Source: Lojkania enalia (taxonomy: Eukaryota; Ascomycota; Dothideomycetes; Pleosporales). Taken from it: a stretch of DNA of 64,000 nt. The notes beneath the pieces are model-generated. The model made no database searches. It was given only the letters and a program-made list of their open reading frames with translations, and was not told the origin of the DNA. The translations under genes and the position numbers were made by a program. Below are positions 10,482 to 23,084 of this stretch, piece after piece (position 1 is the first letter of the stretch; the number at the start of each line of letters is the position of its first letter). The stretch is taken from assembly GCA_010094045.1 (NCBI GenBank), contig ML986671.1, forward strand, positions 1 through 64,000. Direction: 5' to 3'.

Positions 10482-12872
10482 CTATACACCTCCCTCGTCA
10501 ATGTCCAATTGTTCTGTTCTCCATCTAACTAACGCTTCAGCTGAACTGACTGTGAGATGATGATGAACTCCAAGCACACGCATGCGTGACGAGATACATT
10601 CATCCATAAGTCTGACAGCCTCTCTATTACGGCCTTGTCCTTTCCATGTGAAGGCGAGGTTGTTCATGCTTGTCAGCGTGGAAGGATGGTCCGCCCCGAG
10701 TTTCTTCTTGCGAATCTCCATCACCTGCACCTCCAGCTCTTCTGCCGCTTCCCACCGGCCTTGATTCCTGTATGTCGACGCGAGGTTCGCCATGCTTGTC
10801 AGCGTGGAAGGATGGTCCGCCCCGAGTTTCTTCTTGCGAATCTCCATCGCCTGCATAAACAGCTCTTCTGCCTCGTTATACCGCCCATCTTCATATAAAC
10901 TCATAGCACATCTCCAAATAAGATCCATCCTATCATCATTGTCTAGATTGAGGGGACTATGTGACAAAACATACTTAGCATGAGGTAATAATCGTCTCCA
11001 CTTGCTTCTATTCCCATGATGATGGTCTGGGAATACTTCCACCAAGTGCCTGATAGCTTTTTCAGTCCATTCGTCAAGTGATTTGTGCTTCTTAATCCAC
11101 CTTCGTACTGCAAGATGTATTAGGCGATGAAGGTCAACGGCTGATACTGCAGGTCGCCTTGTGACAACTGCATAATCACTAAGAATTTTAATTGCGTCTT
11201 CTCTTTCCTGCGATCCGGTTGGTGTTAAAAAATCTAGCAGGATGTCCTTTCGGTCTACGCAGGCCATAAGAGCGAGAAAGTGGGCGGCCAGTGAGTGACT
11301 GCTGCTTATTTGATCTAGTGAGATGAGTAATGTTATCATAACAGAGCTTGGGATGATATAGTCAGGCAACTTGTCTTCTAATAGGTTGCTACTAATCTGG
11401 AACGCATCCATGTTCTGCGCAGTTAATAGCGACAGGTAATCCTTAACCTTTATCTTATTTTTGTTGATATAGGCTGTTGCCTGCACAATTGCTAGCGGAA
11501 GGTATGACAGCCTCTCTAGCAAAAGCTTCATCTCCTGCTTTTCGTTCGTTGGGACTGGGATGACTAGATGGTTCTCAAACATCTCTTGGGCTGTGTCCGG
11601 TGCCATTTTATGTAGTTCTATGATGTTTTGTAGCGCTAAGGACTGTGCTACGTCATTATTCGTAGTTGTGAAGATAACGGACCCGAATTTAGACTGCGGA
11701 AGGTAGTCGATTAAACTGCTCGATTGTAGCGCGAATGGTCCTGCATCTTCAAAGGCTAGGCTGTCCACGTTGTCGAAGATAAGTAGCCAGTGTGTCGCAT
11801 AATCTTCCCCTAGATAAAGTTTCACTAGCCGCATAGCATCTGCTTCTTCGTCCTCCCAACCAGGGATCTTGAGTTTTTGAGCAATACTTGCATATGCTTG
11901 GTAGACACTGTCGATGTCGCTCGCGTCGATCCAGAAGACTGAGCATGCCTTTTCCTTTTCCTTGATCCTGTATGCAATTTCTAGTGCCAACTGTGATTTG
12001 CCAGTTCCTCCCTCTCCTGTTATTGCAATTCTTGTAGTTTGCTTGCCGGTAAACAGGATAGCTTCAACTTCTGCGAGTTTTGATTGACGTCCAACGAATC
12101 GTTTATTTCGGGAGAAATGAATGATAGACGGGGTGGTATCCGAATGTGCAACCTCCTCTTGAAGCCTGCTTAATGCTTTCTCTTTCCCTTCGCCGTATGT
12201 GAGAGGTATTTGTACGTTGAGAATTCCAAGAAGACAATATGCATAGTCTTCTGGCTCGGTCGCTTCGCGGTCTCGGGCCCATATTATTCGGTCAGAGACA
12301 CTGAACTTCTCCAGAGGACAGCCCTGTAAAACTTCTGATGGAATGCTAGTTATATCGTGTATTAACTGCAGGACGGATTTCTTGTCTCCTAGTCGCTGAC
12401 CTTCAAAAGAAAAGAATTCGACTGAAGCCGGAGCAATAAGTTCTTGAAGCGTCCAAGCTCGAGTAAACCATTCGCTTGCCCGGAAATGTGCTTCCCATGT
12501 ACTTTGCTGCTGGGCGTCTGTCGTAGTAGCTACTGACACATCGGAAAGGAACACGTAGCATTTTGTGGCGTTCTGATACCACTGGAACATGGAGTTGACC
12601 GCATTTGAGCGTTCCCGGTTGTTATATCTGTCGAAGCAACATGTGTCAACCCAAAAGTACTGTAAATGATCTTGGGTAGCCTGCTTTGCGCAAAATTTGA
12701 TCTTGCGGTAGCCAGCCTTGCTTGCATAGGTGTTGTTTAGTACTTCATGGAAATGGACCTCATGGCGGTCTCCCCACCACCTATGTGACAAGATTGCATA
12801 AGGCGGAATGTTTGTTCTAGCGAAGTCTGTCAAGACTAGTCTTCCGGAGTCATCGAAGTGAAGAAGTCGCAT
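10482..12872 (-). CDS. HET-NB-ARC-TPR NLR-type protein
   Basis: Single exon, 796 aa from the ATG at 12872; the frame extends 9 bp upstream only through a GTG. The N-terminal HET domain (about residues 1-240) shows AILSHRWW, WVDTCCFD and FTRAWTLQELIAP, the three HET blocks. A NB-ARC NTPase follows, with P-loop GEGGTGKSQ near residue 286 and Walker B WLLIFDNVD. The C-terminus has TPRs of the NLR type, with two 42-residue units containing MEIRKKKLGADHPSTLTSM. The architecture is that of fungal NLRs linked to heterokaryon incompatibility and non-self recognition: ligand sensing by the repeats, oligomerisation by NB-ARC, and cell-death signalling by HET. Only about three TPR units remain, few for this class. 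The gene sits in an AT-rich island between inverted repeats. It is intact, with no stops or frameshifts. Confidence 0.92.
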   Translation of the reverse strand: MRLLHFDDSGRLVLTDFARTNIPPYAILSHRWWGDRHEVHFHEVLNNTYASKAGYRKIKFCAKQATQDHLQYFWVDTCCFDRYNNRERSNAVNSMFQWYQNATKCYVFLSDVSVATTTDAQQQSTWEAHFRASEWFTRAWTLQELIAPASVEFFSFEGQRLGDKKSVLQLIHDITSIPSEVLQGCPLEKFSVSDRIIWARDREATEPEDYAYCLLGILNVQIPLTYGEGKEKALSRLQEEVAHSDTTPSIIHFSRNKRFVGRQSKLAEVEAILFTGKQTTRIAITGEGGTGKSQLALEIAYRIKEKEKACSVFWIDASDIDSVYQAYASIAQKLKIPGWEDEEADAMRLVKLYLGEDYATHWLLIFDNVDSLAFEDAGPFALQSSSLIDYLPQSKFGSVIFTTTNNDVAQSLALQNIIELHKMAPDTAQEMFENHLVIPVPTNEKQEMKLLLERLSYLPLAIVQATAYINKNKIKVKDYLSLLTAQNMDAFQISSNLLEDKLPDYIIPSSVMITLLISLDQISSSHSLAAHFLALMACVDRKDILLDFLTPTGSQEREDAIKILSDYAVVTRRPAVSAVDLHRLIHLAVRRWIKKHKSLDEWTEKAIRHLVEVFPDHHHGNRSKWRRLLPHAKYVLSHSPLNLDNDDRMDLIWRCAMSLYEDGRYNEAEELFMQAMEIRKKKLGADHPSTLTSMANLASTYRNQGRWEAAEELEVQVMEIRKKKLGADHPSTLTSMNNLAFTWKGQGRNREAVRLMDECISSRMRVLGVHHHLTVSSAEALVRWRTEQLDIDEGGV
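10665..10848 (-). repeat. Near-identical 126-bp TPR-coding tandem repeat
   Basis: The segment 10665-10722 recurs without a mismatch at 10791-10848, an offset of 126 bp or 42 codons. The units then diverge. Both lie inside the TPR part of the NLR gene and encode the MEIRKKKLGADHPSTLTSM block. DNA-level identity points to recent duplication or gene conversion of repeat units. Confidence 0.9.
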
Positions 12873-13269
12873 AATTATCACAGCAGTTCAAGGGCGTTAA
12901 TACGAGAGATAGGGATGTATAATTAAGGTAAGGGCAGGTTAAGTGCTATTAGATATTAAAGCACAAGGAGCAAAACAAAGTTAACGTGATTTATCATGGC
13001 AGTAGGCTGTGATGACAGCACTTAAGGTAGTACAAAGATATCGCGCAGGCTCAGCCACACCATCACGTGTTTGAGCCATGAGGCAGCAGATAGGCCACCC
13101 GTAGTTGCCTAAGGCACATTATCGGCTTTTAGTATGATATTTGAGAGTGTTAATTCTAGTGTTAATCGCGACGAGATTCAGATGAAGAGCAAGTCCCAGC
13201 ATTAGATGGCACAGTTAGAACAGCTATGTGGACTTCATAGCATAATGTGTGACTTAGCAAACAGTTGGT
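12873..13269. promoter_or_regulatory. NLR upstream region
   Basis: This is the presumed promoter of the minus-strand NLR. It has a perfect 9-bp inverted pair TTAAGTGCT (about 12937-12945) and AGCACTTAA (about 13017-13025), roughly 70 bp apart. No gene is present. Whether the inverted pair binds a regulator is not known. Confidence 0.35.
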
Positions 13270-13785
13270 GAATCGTGTTTGCGTGCCACTACTTGAAAGG
13301 CTATGCAGCGACAGGAAATCAGGCATCAAGGCGGCCTTCGGCTCAAACAGTGGCTGAGCTGCTTCCGACTTTTGCATAAGCCACTGAGTGTCTCGCTAGA
13401 TTTTGCCAAAACCCACGGATGGATGTTAGTCGCCGCGAGAGCACAACAAATATTCAGATCAAGCCGTTGCTCTCGGGATATGAATCTCACGTGCCTATGT
13501 ACGCATCGTAGGGTTTTCAGCAACATCTATCTTCTTGACCGTGATTATGAGGCTGTTCGGAGCAAAGCTCTTTAGCGAAGCTCAAGGCGGATCACGGTAT
13601 TACACGGTACGGAGACGCTGTTGCCAGGATGTAATAAAGCAACATTATACTTCAAGACTCAAGGCTTCTATCCCGAGAATATGTACGGTTCTAGGTTGTT
13701 GATGAGTTTGTTGTATTGAAAAGGGTTGCTAGGTTCTCGCCACGGTGTGGTTTTCGTCACACAGTGAGGGACGTTACCCTTCATT
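13270..13785 (-). repeat. Right copy of inverted repeat flanking the NLR
   Basis: This is the reverse-complement partner of 9651-10140, with its outer end at about 13785. The match is lost outside that point. No target-site duplication is evident at the outer ends. It is less AT-rich than the left copy. The inner boundary is uncertain by some tens of bases. Confidence 0.65.
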
Positions 13786-16041
13786 GTCTCGTTCTCTCTG
13801 TCTTCTCATATCCGAGTGTGACAACCACCGAGACCAAAACGGGAGCCAAACCTTAAAATGAAGACAAAGAAATGCTGTCCTTTGAACCCGCAAACCCCAC
13901 ATTCGTCCCACCACCGCAGTAGAAAATATCTATCTACTAGTGAGAGACCAAAAATGTATCGCCTAACTTACACGACCTCTAGCGGAATAATGAGCTTAGG
14001 CTTCTCATTATCTGTCTGGCCCCTTTCTTCAATGCTCGACTCCCACACTATAAAAGAAATAGCTAAAGCGTGCGCCTTGTACAGCTCGCAGTACCCCAGC
14101 GGCCGCACTCATGACGCGCTGGCTACTTGCCATGATCTATATCACAACACGGGATAGTCCGAGGTTGCATCACGAGCGCTATCATGTATTCGAAGCCGGA
14201 TTCTTTCGCAGAGTGGACCGTGCTAACGACCACCCCAGGAAATGGGAAATCAATATTTGCACTAGAGAATCTGTTGAATGGGTTGAATTCTGAGTTAGTC
14301 AAAAGGGCTGATAAGTTTTGTCGAAGAATCACAGTGATTCTAGGCTGAACTCCGGAAATAAGCGAGAATATAGAAACTGGAGAAGTGGTTGAGAGAGTTG
14401 ATTGCGAGCAGGTGTATGGACGTAAAAGATCCATTTATATCCCTTATGTCGCATGAATACAGAAAATAGGGGACCATTTTTTAGGGATCTTCACTAGAAT
14501 ATGTCAAAATTATATCTTATTGGGCGTAGTATGAACCCTAAGACGGTGGTTCAGCTGAGTTGATTGGTACGTTGCAAGGCGAGAATGTTGATCTCCAATG
14601 TCTCTAATATCTATTCTTACCGAATGGCTGGACCGAATTGTTTGTTTTCCTGTTTCCTAAGCTGTTTAGTGAAAGTTGCACTAGTAAATATAAAACTCTA
14701 CCCCTTCATTGCGGCAGTGTCACTCCTACACCGGGCTAGCAAATACAGCAAACAATTATACGAACACCCGCGCCCCAGAACACAGGTCGAAATAGAAAAC
14801 GAATAGAAATAGGAGCTCCAAGGTCCACTTGAAGACGTTGATGTCCCTCAGCAGCTGGATCTGTTTAACGAAGACATCTAATTCGGAAATCCGAGGAGCC
14901 GCATCATGCGTATGACCGCCTAGTGAGCTCGTCTTGTCCTCCTCAATACGGTAGCTAACCTACCAGTTCGTCCCAGGGTCGTTTCTTGCACTACGACAAG
15001 ATTAATACCCGCAAGGCTCCATCTGAGGGAGATGAATTCATTTTCGAGATGTACAACGCCATGGACGTCATTATTTCTCTCTATAAGGACCGTGAATGAG
15101 ACCAATATATCTCCAAGCTCGCTATCTATGGGTCTCTTCACTAAACTCTAATAAGAGTGACACTAAGTTGAGAGTTGGCAAGGTGATAGAGGAACTCTTG
15201 GGGAAATTAAGAGTGGCTACTGTGGATATTGATAGTAAGTTTTTCATAGACATTGTATTATGAAGTTATTTAATTTTTGTAGAGATAACGGTCAAAAGAG
15301 TCTTGAGGCTGCCTTTGGGGCTCGATCGAAGCTTAGCAGTTAGGTTCACGGTTAATTCACTCACACTACCCAATCTGGATTAGTATCCAACTAGGCCACC
15401 TGTAACAATATAAATCCCTCTTCATAAGGCTAATTAAGGCTGAGAGCCATGTTGATCTTCCAAGTACGTATGAAGCAACTAGACATTGATCCTAGAGAGC
15501 GCCCTATGACCTTTTGCAGCAGCCCTCGCTTGCCCTGGACTGCTACGTGTTCTTCTGCGCGCCCCGCACGCCAAGGCGATCCTCCGCCTTGTATGTATAC
15601 CTCTTTGAGAGGAATCAAGTGATTAGTACAGCCTCTAGGGCAGAAAGTAGAATTGACTACAGAGCGTAGCATATAATCAGCAAGTAACCCGCTACAATAG
15701 GAAGGTAGATTTCCGAATCAGATTTCCCACAGGCGGGTAATGAATCTTCAATATCCTGCCTTATCTCGACACTTGTTTGAAACCATTGTTAGACGATATG
15801 TTATTCCAACGATTCTTCAGGGCGCTGTATTGCGAACTCAACACTTGGCACCGTTTCTATACAGTCAAATGAGCTATAATCACATCTCCGGTGAAGAATC
15901 TCTTGTTCAGCCTTGAGAAATCACTGCGATGATAGGTCTATTCTAATTGCCAGTTGCATTTTGAATTCTTCGAAAGGAGCTCGGATCAGGCCACACATAA
16001 ATCCCTCAAAAAGTTTCACCGGCGTCATACAGCCGGTAAAG
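13786..16041. other. Gene-poor AT-rich stretch
   Basis: About 2.3 kb with only short frames of unprotein-like composition. No conserved domain, RNA gene or complete mobile element was recognised. It is probably decayed repeat or intergenic DNA. Confidence 0.45.
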
Positions 16042-16205
16042 TATAAATACCTCACTATCTCGTTGTTCTTATCGCGTGACCAAATCCGCACTCGCACTCG
16101 CACTCGATCTCATACTCATCAACTCAATCTCCACAACTCACTACACATCCCCGGTCTCAAAGGCAAAGTAACCTCAAATACCAAAACCCAAACCTTGACC
16201 TCGAC
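16042..16205 (+). promoter_or_regulatory. TATA box and CT-rich leader of Cys-rich micro-gene
   Basis: TATAAATA at 16042-16049 precedes a CT/CA-rich leader containing repeated CACTCG units, with the ATG at 16206. This is a classic ascomycete core promoter plus 5' UTR layout and supports transcription of the short gene downstream. Confidence 0.45.
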
Positions 16206-16353
16206 ATGTCTGACGAAACTGTTCGATGCAAAAACGACAAATGCAAGGAACTGATTCCGGCATCGTCTGACATATGCGGATTTTGCGGGAAAGTGCAATG
16301 ACTGCCTCCGTTGCATGCGGTCAGGACATCTATCCCCTCCGTGTGATGGCTAA
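16206..16353 (+). pseudogene. Cys-rich zinc-ribbon-like micro-gene with +1 frame break
   Basis: The ATG at 16206 opens a 31-codon frame with CKNDKC and CGFC pairs, ending at TGA 16299-16301. At GGGAAA (16287-16292) the +1 frame takes over without interruption and reads further closely spaced Cys (KCNDCLRC), a His and a last Cys to TAA at 16351-16353. Together the two frames give a compact Cys/His-rich peptide of about 48 residues that could bind zinc. One extra base in the G/A run would explain the break: real pseudogenisation, strain variation or an assembly error. Alternatively, the 31-aa frame is the product, or a 73-nt intron starting at GTGCAA (about 16293) is removed. No family was recognised. 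Confidence 0.4.
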
Positions 16354-17753
16354 TGTTTTGTAGAGTATAGTTATTCAGTTTAGGAGGAGTGGTGAAACGT
16401 TATGTTTAGGACCGAAATTATAACACGTGCAAGCTCTTCGCTGAGATGGAACACTGGCTCTCATGTTGCGGTACCTTTGATCTCCCGGGCAACCACTTCC
16501 AGACACAGGACATCAAATTGGGAAAAGATGTGTGCTAAGCTTCGACAAATGAGACATCGAGTTTCCTGCCTTTCCCCTGCTTCCACAATAGACTTGGGCG
16601 CTTGGCTTATGCCACACCTTTCTTCACTTCAATCGTCAAATGTACACCTCTCATTTCCTATACTCCAAGTACTTTCATCTCCCCAGAGGCGGGCAGTGAA
16701 TTACGAACAAGACTCTCGAACCTCTCGCTGATCGACAGCAATCTATTGCAGGACTCACCCTAACGTAGAAAAGCTTCGATTTCCCCTTCCAAACGCGGAA
16801 CCGCCCTTAGCTAAAGTCTTGTAATCGTTCATTCACTCGGCACTACCCTCAGCCTGAACCGGAATGTACACCATAGCCACTCTACCAAGAATTCCTAGCA
16901 CTACGATCTACCTTCAAGTCGAGAACCTCTTTCCTTTCACGGGGAATTCGGCAGTTTGACGCACGGCGTCTCCCATCTCATCCTCAACCACTTCAAGAAA
17001 CTCAAACATCAAAAAAATCGCCTAGACATGACCGGTCTCTGTCAATACCTTCTTGCACATAAAAAACATCAATCGATTCTTCGAGACAGCGTCCCTAGCG
17101 CAACTACTGCTCCAGTTGATAGAACTTGGCATCTAATACACCTTTACTCGAACGATCCCCAAATCGGTTAGACACCCCAAGACTCGATACCAGCGACAGC
17201 GGAAGCAGACACGGGAACTAGTTCAAGAGAATGCCTTGCGCGGTTCAGTGGCCGGGAGTTGATGTGTCTATATACATTGTACTATATATTTCCGGTTCTC
17301 GGCTTTTTGGCCTCGTTCCCAATTATCCTCTATTCGGATGTTGGGGATGACATATAAGCAATAAGGTTTAGGTCAATAAATGGATAGCAATAAGACGAGG
17401 TAGTATTTGCGTAGCTATGTAACTAAGAGAGTGAAGAAGATAGTTGAGAGGGCAAATCGTTACTGTTGACACTCGATCGAGTGCATGTTGCATTGGAAAT
17501 GGGTATATATGCTACAAACCGCGTAGCTAGCGTAGAAATCATCCCGTTCCATATAATTTCACCCCCTTAGCCTTGGAATATGAATACATGGGCTATTCTT
17601 CACTCATCCCCAGGCCAGCTTTTCTCCCCCTTTGAAGGCCGTCTCCCTGGACAAAATCCACTAGTCGTAATTCTGTTGCTCAATGGGGCATATGTAAGGA
17701 GAAGCCCAAAATTGTAAGTAAATAATCCGATACCTCAATTCCCTTATCAACCC
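16354..17753. other. Intergenic before IMP4
   Basis: About 1.4 kb of non-coding sequence between the micro-gene and the 3' end of IMP4. Only short unconvincing frames occur. Confidence 0.5.
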
Positions 17754-18792
17754 TCAAAGATAATCTTTCTTTCTCCCCGTTCTCGTATACTGGTTGAGAT
17801 GCCACTCGACATCCCCGTCTTTATTATCCAGCGTCCCGTTCCGAATCTCAAAAAGTCGCATTGTCATCCTAGGACCCACCTCCGCCAATTCCACGCTCTG
17901 GTAACCCGTTTTGACGAAGATATGATGTCGTACCTCGATCTTAAACCCCATCAGCGCTGCCTTCTAAAACCAGACACCCGAAAACCCCAGAATGAAGAGT
18001 AGCAAAACCCTGAGGAGCAAAACGAAACTAGAGTACTCACACTATCCTCCACATTCTTAAATGTCACTACCCTATTCCCCACCTTCCCCCCAACCTCCCT
18101 CGGCGGAAACAAATGCTTCAAGACCTGCACAACCCTCTTCCCCAACCTGCTCTCAAACCCCTCAAAAATCAAATGTGGATAGCTCTCCGACACGGTGCCT
18201 CTCGTCGAATTCGGAATATCCGCTCGTAATACCACATTATGTAGACTGAAGCTCGCCGTAGGGCCGTGCGGAAAATGACTCACGGTCAGTGCGGTCGGCG
18301 TCCCCCTGTGCTCGTGCAGGAGAACGATGTCGCTGAGTCCGCTGCTTTTTGCGCTGCCAACGAGGTTTTGCAGGATCAGGTTTCCGCGGTTTAGGCGGAT
18401 GGCTGTGGGGAGTAGGAGTCTAATTTCCTTTGCGAAGGTTGCGAGGCGACTCGATGGATCTCGGCTTGTGGTGACGAGGACCCGGGGATCTACCACACCG
18501 CTTAATTGTGCGTATTCGTCGTCAAGGCCCAGTTCCTCTTCTACGCTTCTGTCGGCGCGCGATTCATCATATTTGTAGTCTGCGCGTAGTGAGGCGTCAT
18601 TTGCAATTGAATGGTCGAGAGGCTTGCCGCTGGCGAGCGAGGCTTTGAGGGCGGAACGTTTGGACGCGAGTTCAGCATCGCGAAGAGTGAGGGCTCGACG
18701 GTAGAGGTAGTCGCGGCGTTCACGGGCTTGTTTGCGCTGGGTGTGTTAGCGGGTCAGATAATGGAAATATGCAACTGTCGACTCACTATCAT
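17754..18792 (-). CDS. IMP4: U3 snoRNP protein IMP4 (Brix domain)
   Basis: Three exons, 18787-18792, 18041-18736 and 17754-17939, encode 295 aa, close to the usual 290. The first exon is only six bases (Met-Ile). A 50-bp intron (GTGAGT...CAG) joins it to [14 protein letters not shown], the conserved IMP4 N-terminus. The second intron of 101 bp (18040 to 17940) gives [18 protein letters not shown], matching the family. The Brix domain covers most of the protein: [45 protein letters not shown] and [19 protein letters not shown]4 binds U3 snoRNA with IMP3 and MPP10 in the nucleolar SSU processome and helps pair U3 with pre-18S rRNA. The gene ends KKDYL, as is typical. Confidence 0.93.
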
Positions 18793-19155
18793 GTTGCTGC
18801 TATGTGTATAGAGCAAGTCGTGAAATCGTAGCAGCGGAATTCAAGGTTCCCGCAATCTTTCAATACAATGTTTAGAGAAAAATGTCCGCCAAGCCGGAAG
18901 CACTTATCGATAGCGCAGGGCTGAGAATTCTTCGTGCAAATGAAAATAGCTACAAAGCAGGCAGTACAGTCAGCATTGGCAGAGTCATGTAGGTATCTTG
19001 CATAGATTTAAGAAATTCTTAATTGATTCCTAAGCTAGTTGTGGTATCATGAGAAAACCCAAGGGGACATGGCCCAATTGTTGAACGCCCTGTTCCATCC
19101 TGCGCCATTCATATGCAAATCCTTAACAATGGGATGTCCCGCCTTCCTGTTCCAT
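18793..19155. other. Intergenic IMP4 promoter / RPA43 3' end
   Basis: About 360 bp between two minus-strand genes. It should contain the IMP4 promoter and RPA43 terminator. No motif stood out. Confidence 0.5.
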
Positions 19156-19935
19156 TTAAGCAACTTCCACAGCCTCTCCATTCCGTTGACTATTCCTTAA
19201 TTCTCGCTTGGCTTTCTTCTTACTCCCTTTCCCCCTCTCCTGCTTCTCCGGGGCCTTGTCTTCTCCCTCTCTTAGAAGACTCCCCTCGACTTTAACAAAG
19301 CCCCTTCCACCCATCTTCGCCGAAAAATCCCACTCTCTAACCCTAACCCTCAATACATCTTGCACTGGCAACCCATCACCATCAACCCAATACCCCTCCG
19401 TAGTATCCTTATCTTTATCTTTCCTCCCCCCGGCCTCAGTACACCACTCCCAGTCCCTCGGAAGCTGGGCATTGAGAACAGAAACCGGAAACGCGTTAAG
19501 ATGAGATAATGTGATATGTGAAGACGATTGATGCGTCACCCGCCCCTCGATCCAAGCGTTTGTCCTTGGACGCCAGATTAGGAAATCAGCTGTTGCCCAG
19601 AGGAAAGCCGCCGAGTATTCATCTATAACTTTAAGCAGTAATTCGTGGCCTCCCTTGTCCTCGTATACAGGCTCTTCCTCTCTTTCCTGCTCTCGTCTCC
19701 GCTTTCGCGATGTTCTGTGTTGCTCAGATTGGGGGGAGGCGTCGGAGAGTTGGACATTCTCGTACGCAAGCACGATGCCGCGGGCAGGTGCGTAATAGCT
19801 TAGTAATAGTGGTGAGAGTATTGAGGCGCATAGTGAGGGTAGTGGAGTGGCGAGAGTGGAGGGTGGGATAGAGACATATTGTGATATACGTTCAATGTGA
19901 AGGAGCGAAGGCTGTTCTTCTTCGATTGGTGCCAT
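19156..19935 (-). CDS. RPA43: RNA polymerase I subunit RPA43
   Basis: Single exon of 259 aa with ATG at 19935. The N-terminal part resembles the Rpb7/Rpa43 N-terminal fold (LSPLLLSYYAPARGIVLAYENV). It is followed by an insert rich in basic residues and the OB-fold region (ATADFLIWRPRTNAWIEGRV, SHITLSHLNAFPVSVLNAQL, IPRDWEW-like). The C-terminus is Lys/Arg-rich (GKGSKKKAKREL), likely nucleolar targeting. RPA43 forms the stalk of RNA polymerase I with RPA14-type partners and contacts Rrn3 to start rRNA synthesis. The length is slightly below that of yeast (326) but usual for filamentous fungi. It lies between IMP4 and PRP43 on the same strand. Confidence 0.82.
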   Translation of the reverse strand: MAPIEEEQPSLLHIERISQYVSIPPSTLATPLPSLCASILSPLLLSYYAPARGIVLAYENVQLSDASPQSEQHRTSRKRRREQEREEEPVYEDKGGHELLLKVIDEYSAAFLWATADFLIWRPRTNAWIEGRVTHQSSSHITLSHLNAFPVSVLNAQLPRDWEWCTEAGGRKDKDKDTTEGYWVDGDGLPVQDVLRVRVREWDFSAKMGGRGFVKVEGSLLREGEDKAPEKQERGKGSKKKAKRELRNSQRNGEAVEVA

Positions 19936-20308
19936 ATCTCAGTGTAATAGACGATCGTAATGTCAGCTGCAGGGTTCGTAACGTTGGTGTGCCCTTCGAT
20001 GATATAGGGACTTAAGAAAAAGTTATATCCGGCGTTTACAGATGTTCCGTGCCGAATAGTGTGCCAAGAATAGCGGGTTATAGTTTGTCCGAAATGGATG
20101 AGAAACTTGGGCATGTCAGGGGAAGGCTGCGTTACAGCAGCGAGATATCATATGCTACGAAACCATGATTGCCGCAGAAAACTCTTCTGAGTCTATTACT
20201 CTCTAAGCGAACATAACCGTCCAATGCCGCTCTCCCCAAATTATTATTGGGTTGTAGATGTCATGGATGGCTTGGGGCATGCCTTTCATAACGTCGAACA
20301 TATTAGGC
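19936..20308. other. Intergenic RPA43 promoter / PRP43 3' end
   Basis: About 370 bp of non-coding DNA. A GCGATGAG string resembling the PAC element of ribosome-biogenesis genes overlaps the PRP43 stop codon on the minus strand, but it may be chance. Confidence 0.4.
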
Positions 20309-22763
<2,455 letters not shown>

Positions 22764-23084
22764 CGCTATGCTTGCTGCCGGGGGAGTGCAGGTTACGTGC
22801 GGTCGCCTATCGGCGTGAAGATAAAAAGTTATGGGCCACAGTCGGAACGGGTAAAGTTGGACCCGCTGTTACCACCTGACCTGGGACTAGCGTTCCATCG
22901 TGCAGGCTTGGCGCTTTGGTCACACCGAAGGAGGGGACGGCGCGAAGAATTTCACCGCAACCTTCAATATGTAGCAGGATACTTGTATCTCCCCGGACTT
23001 TTGTTCCAGCTCTCCTCATTACCAGCCGGCTGTCGCTTCCACGGTTGGCTTTCAGGTCAACCATTGCTGGAGAAGCTAGCGGCC
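22764..23084. promoter_or_regulatory. Divergent promoter between PRP43 and PRMT5
   Basis: The 321-bp spacer lies between opposite start codons (PRP43 at 22763 on minus, PRMT5 at 23085 on plus). It must hold both promoters. No TATA box or known motif was seen. Confidence 0.55.

Noticed and set aside
13858..14157. 99-aa plus-strand open frame
   Set aside because: Composition is not protein-like, there is no domain or splice context, and it lies in AT-rich decayed sequence.
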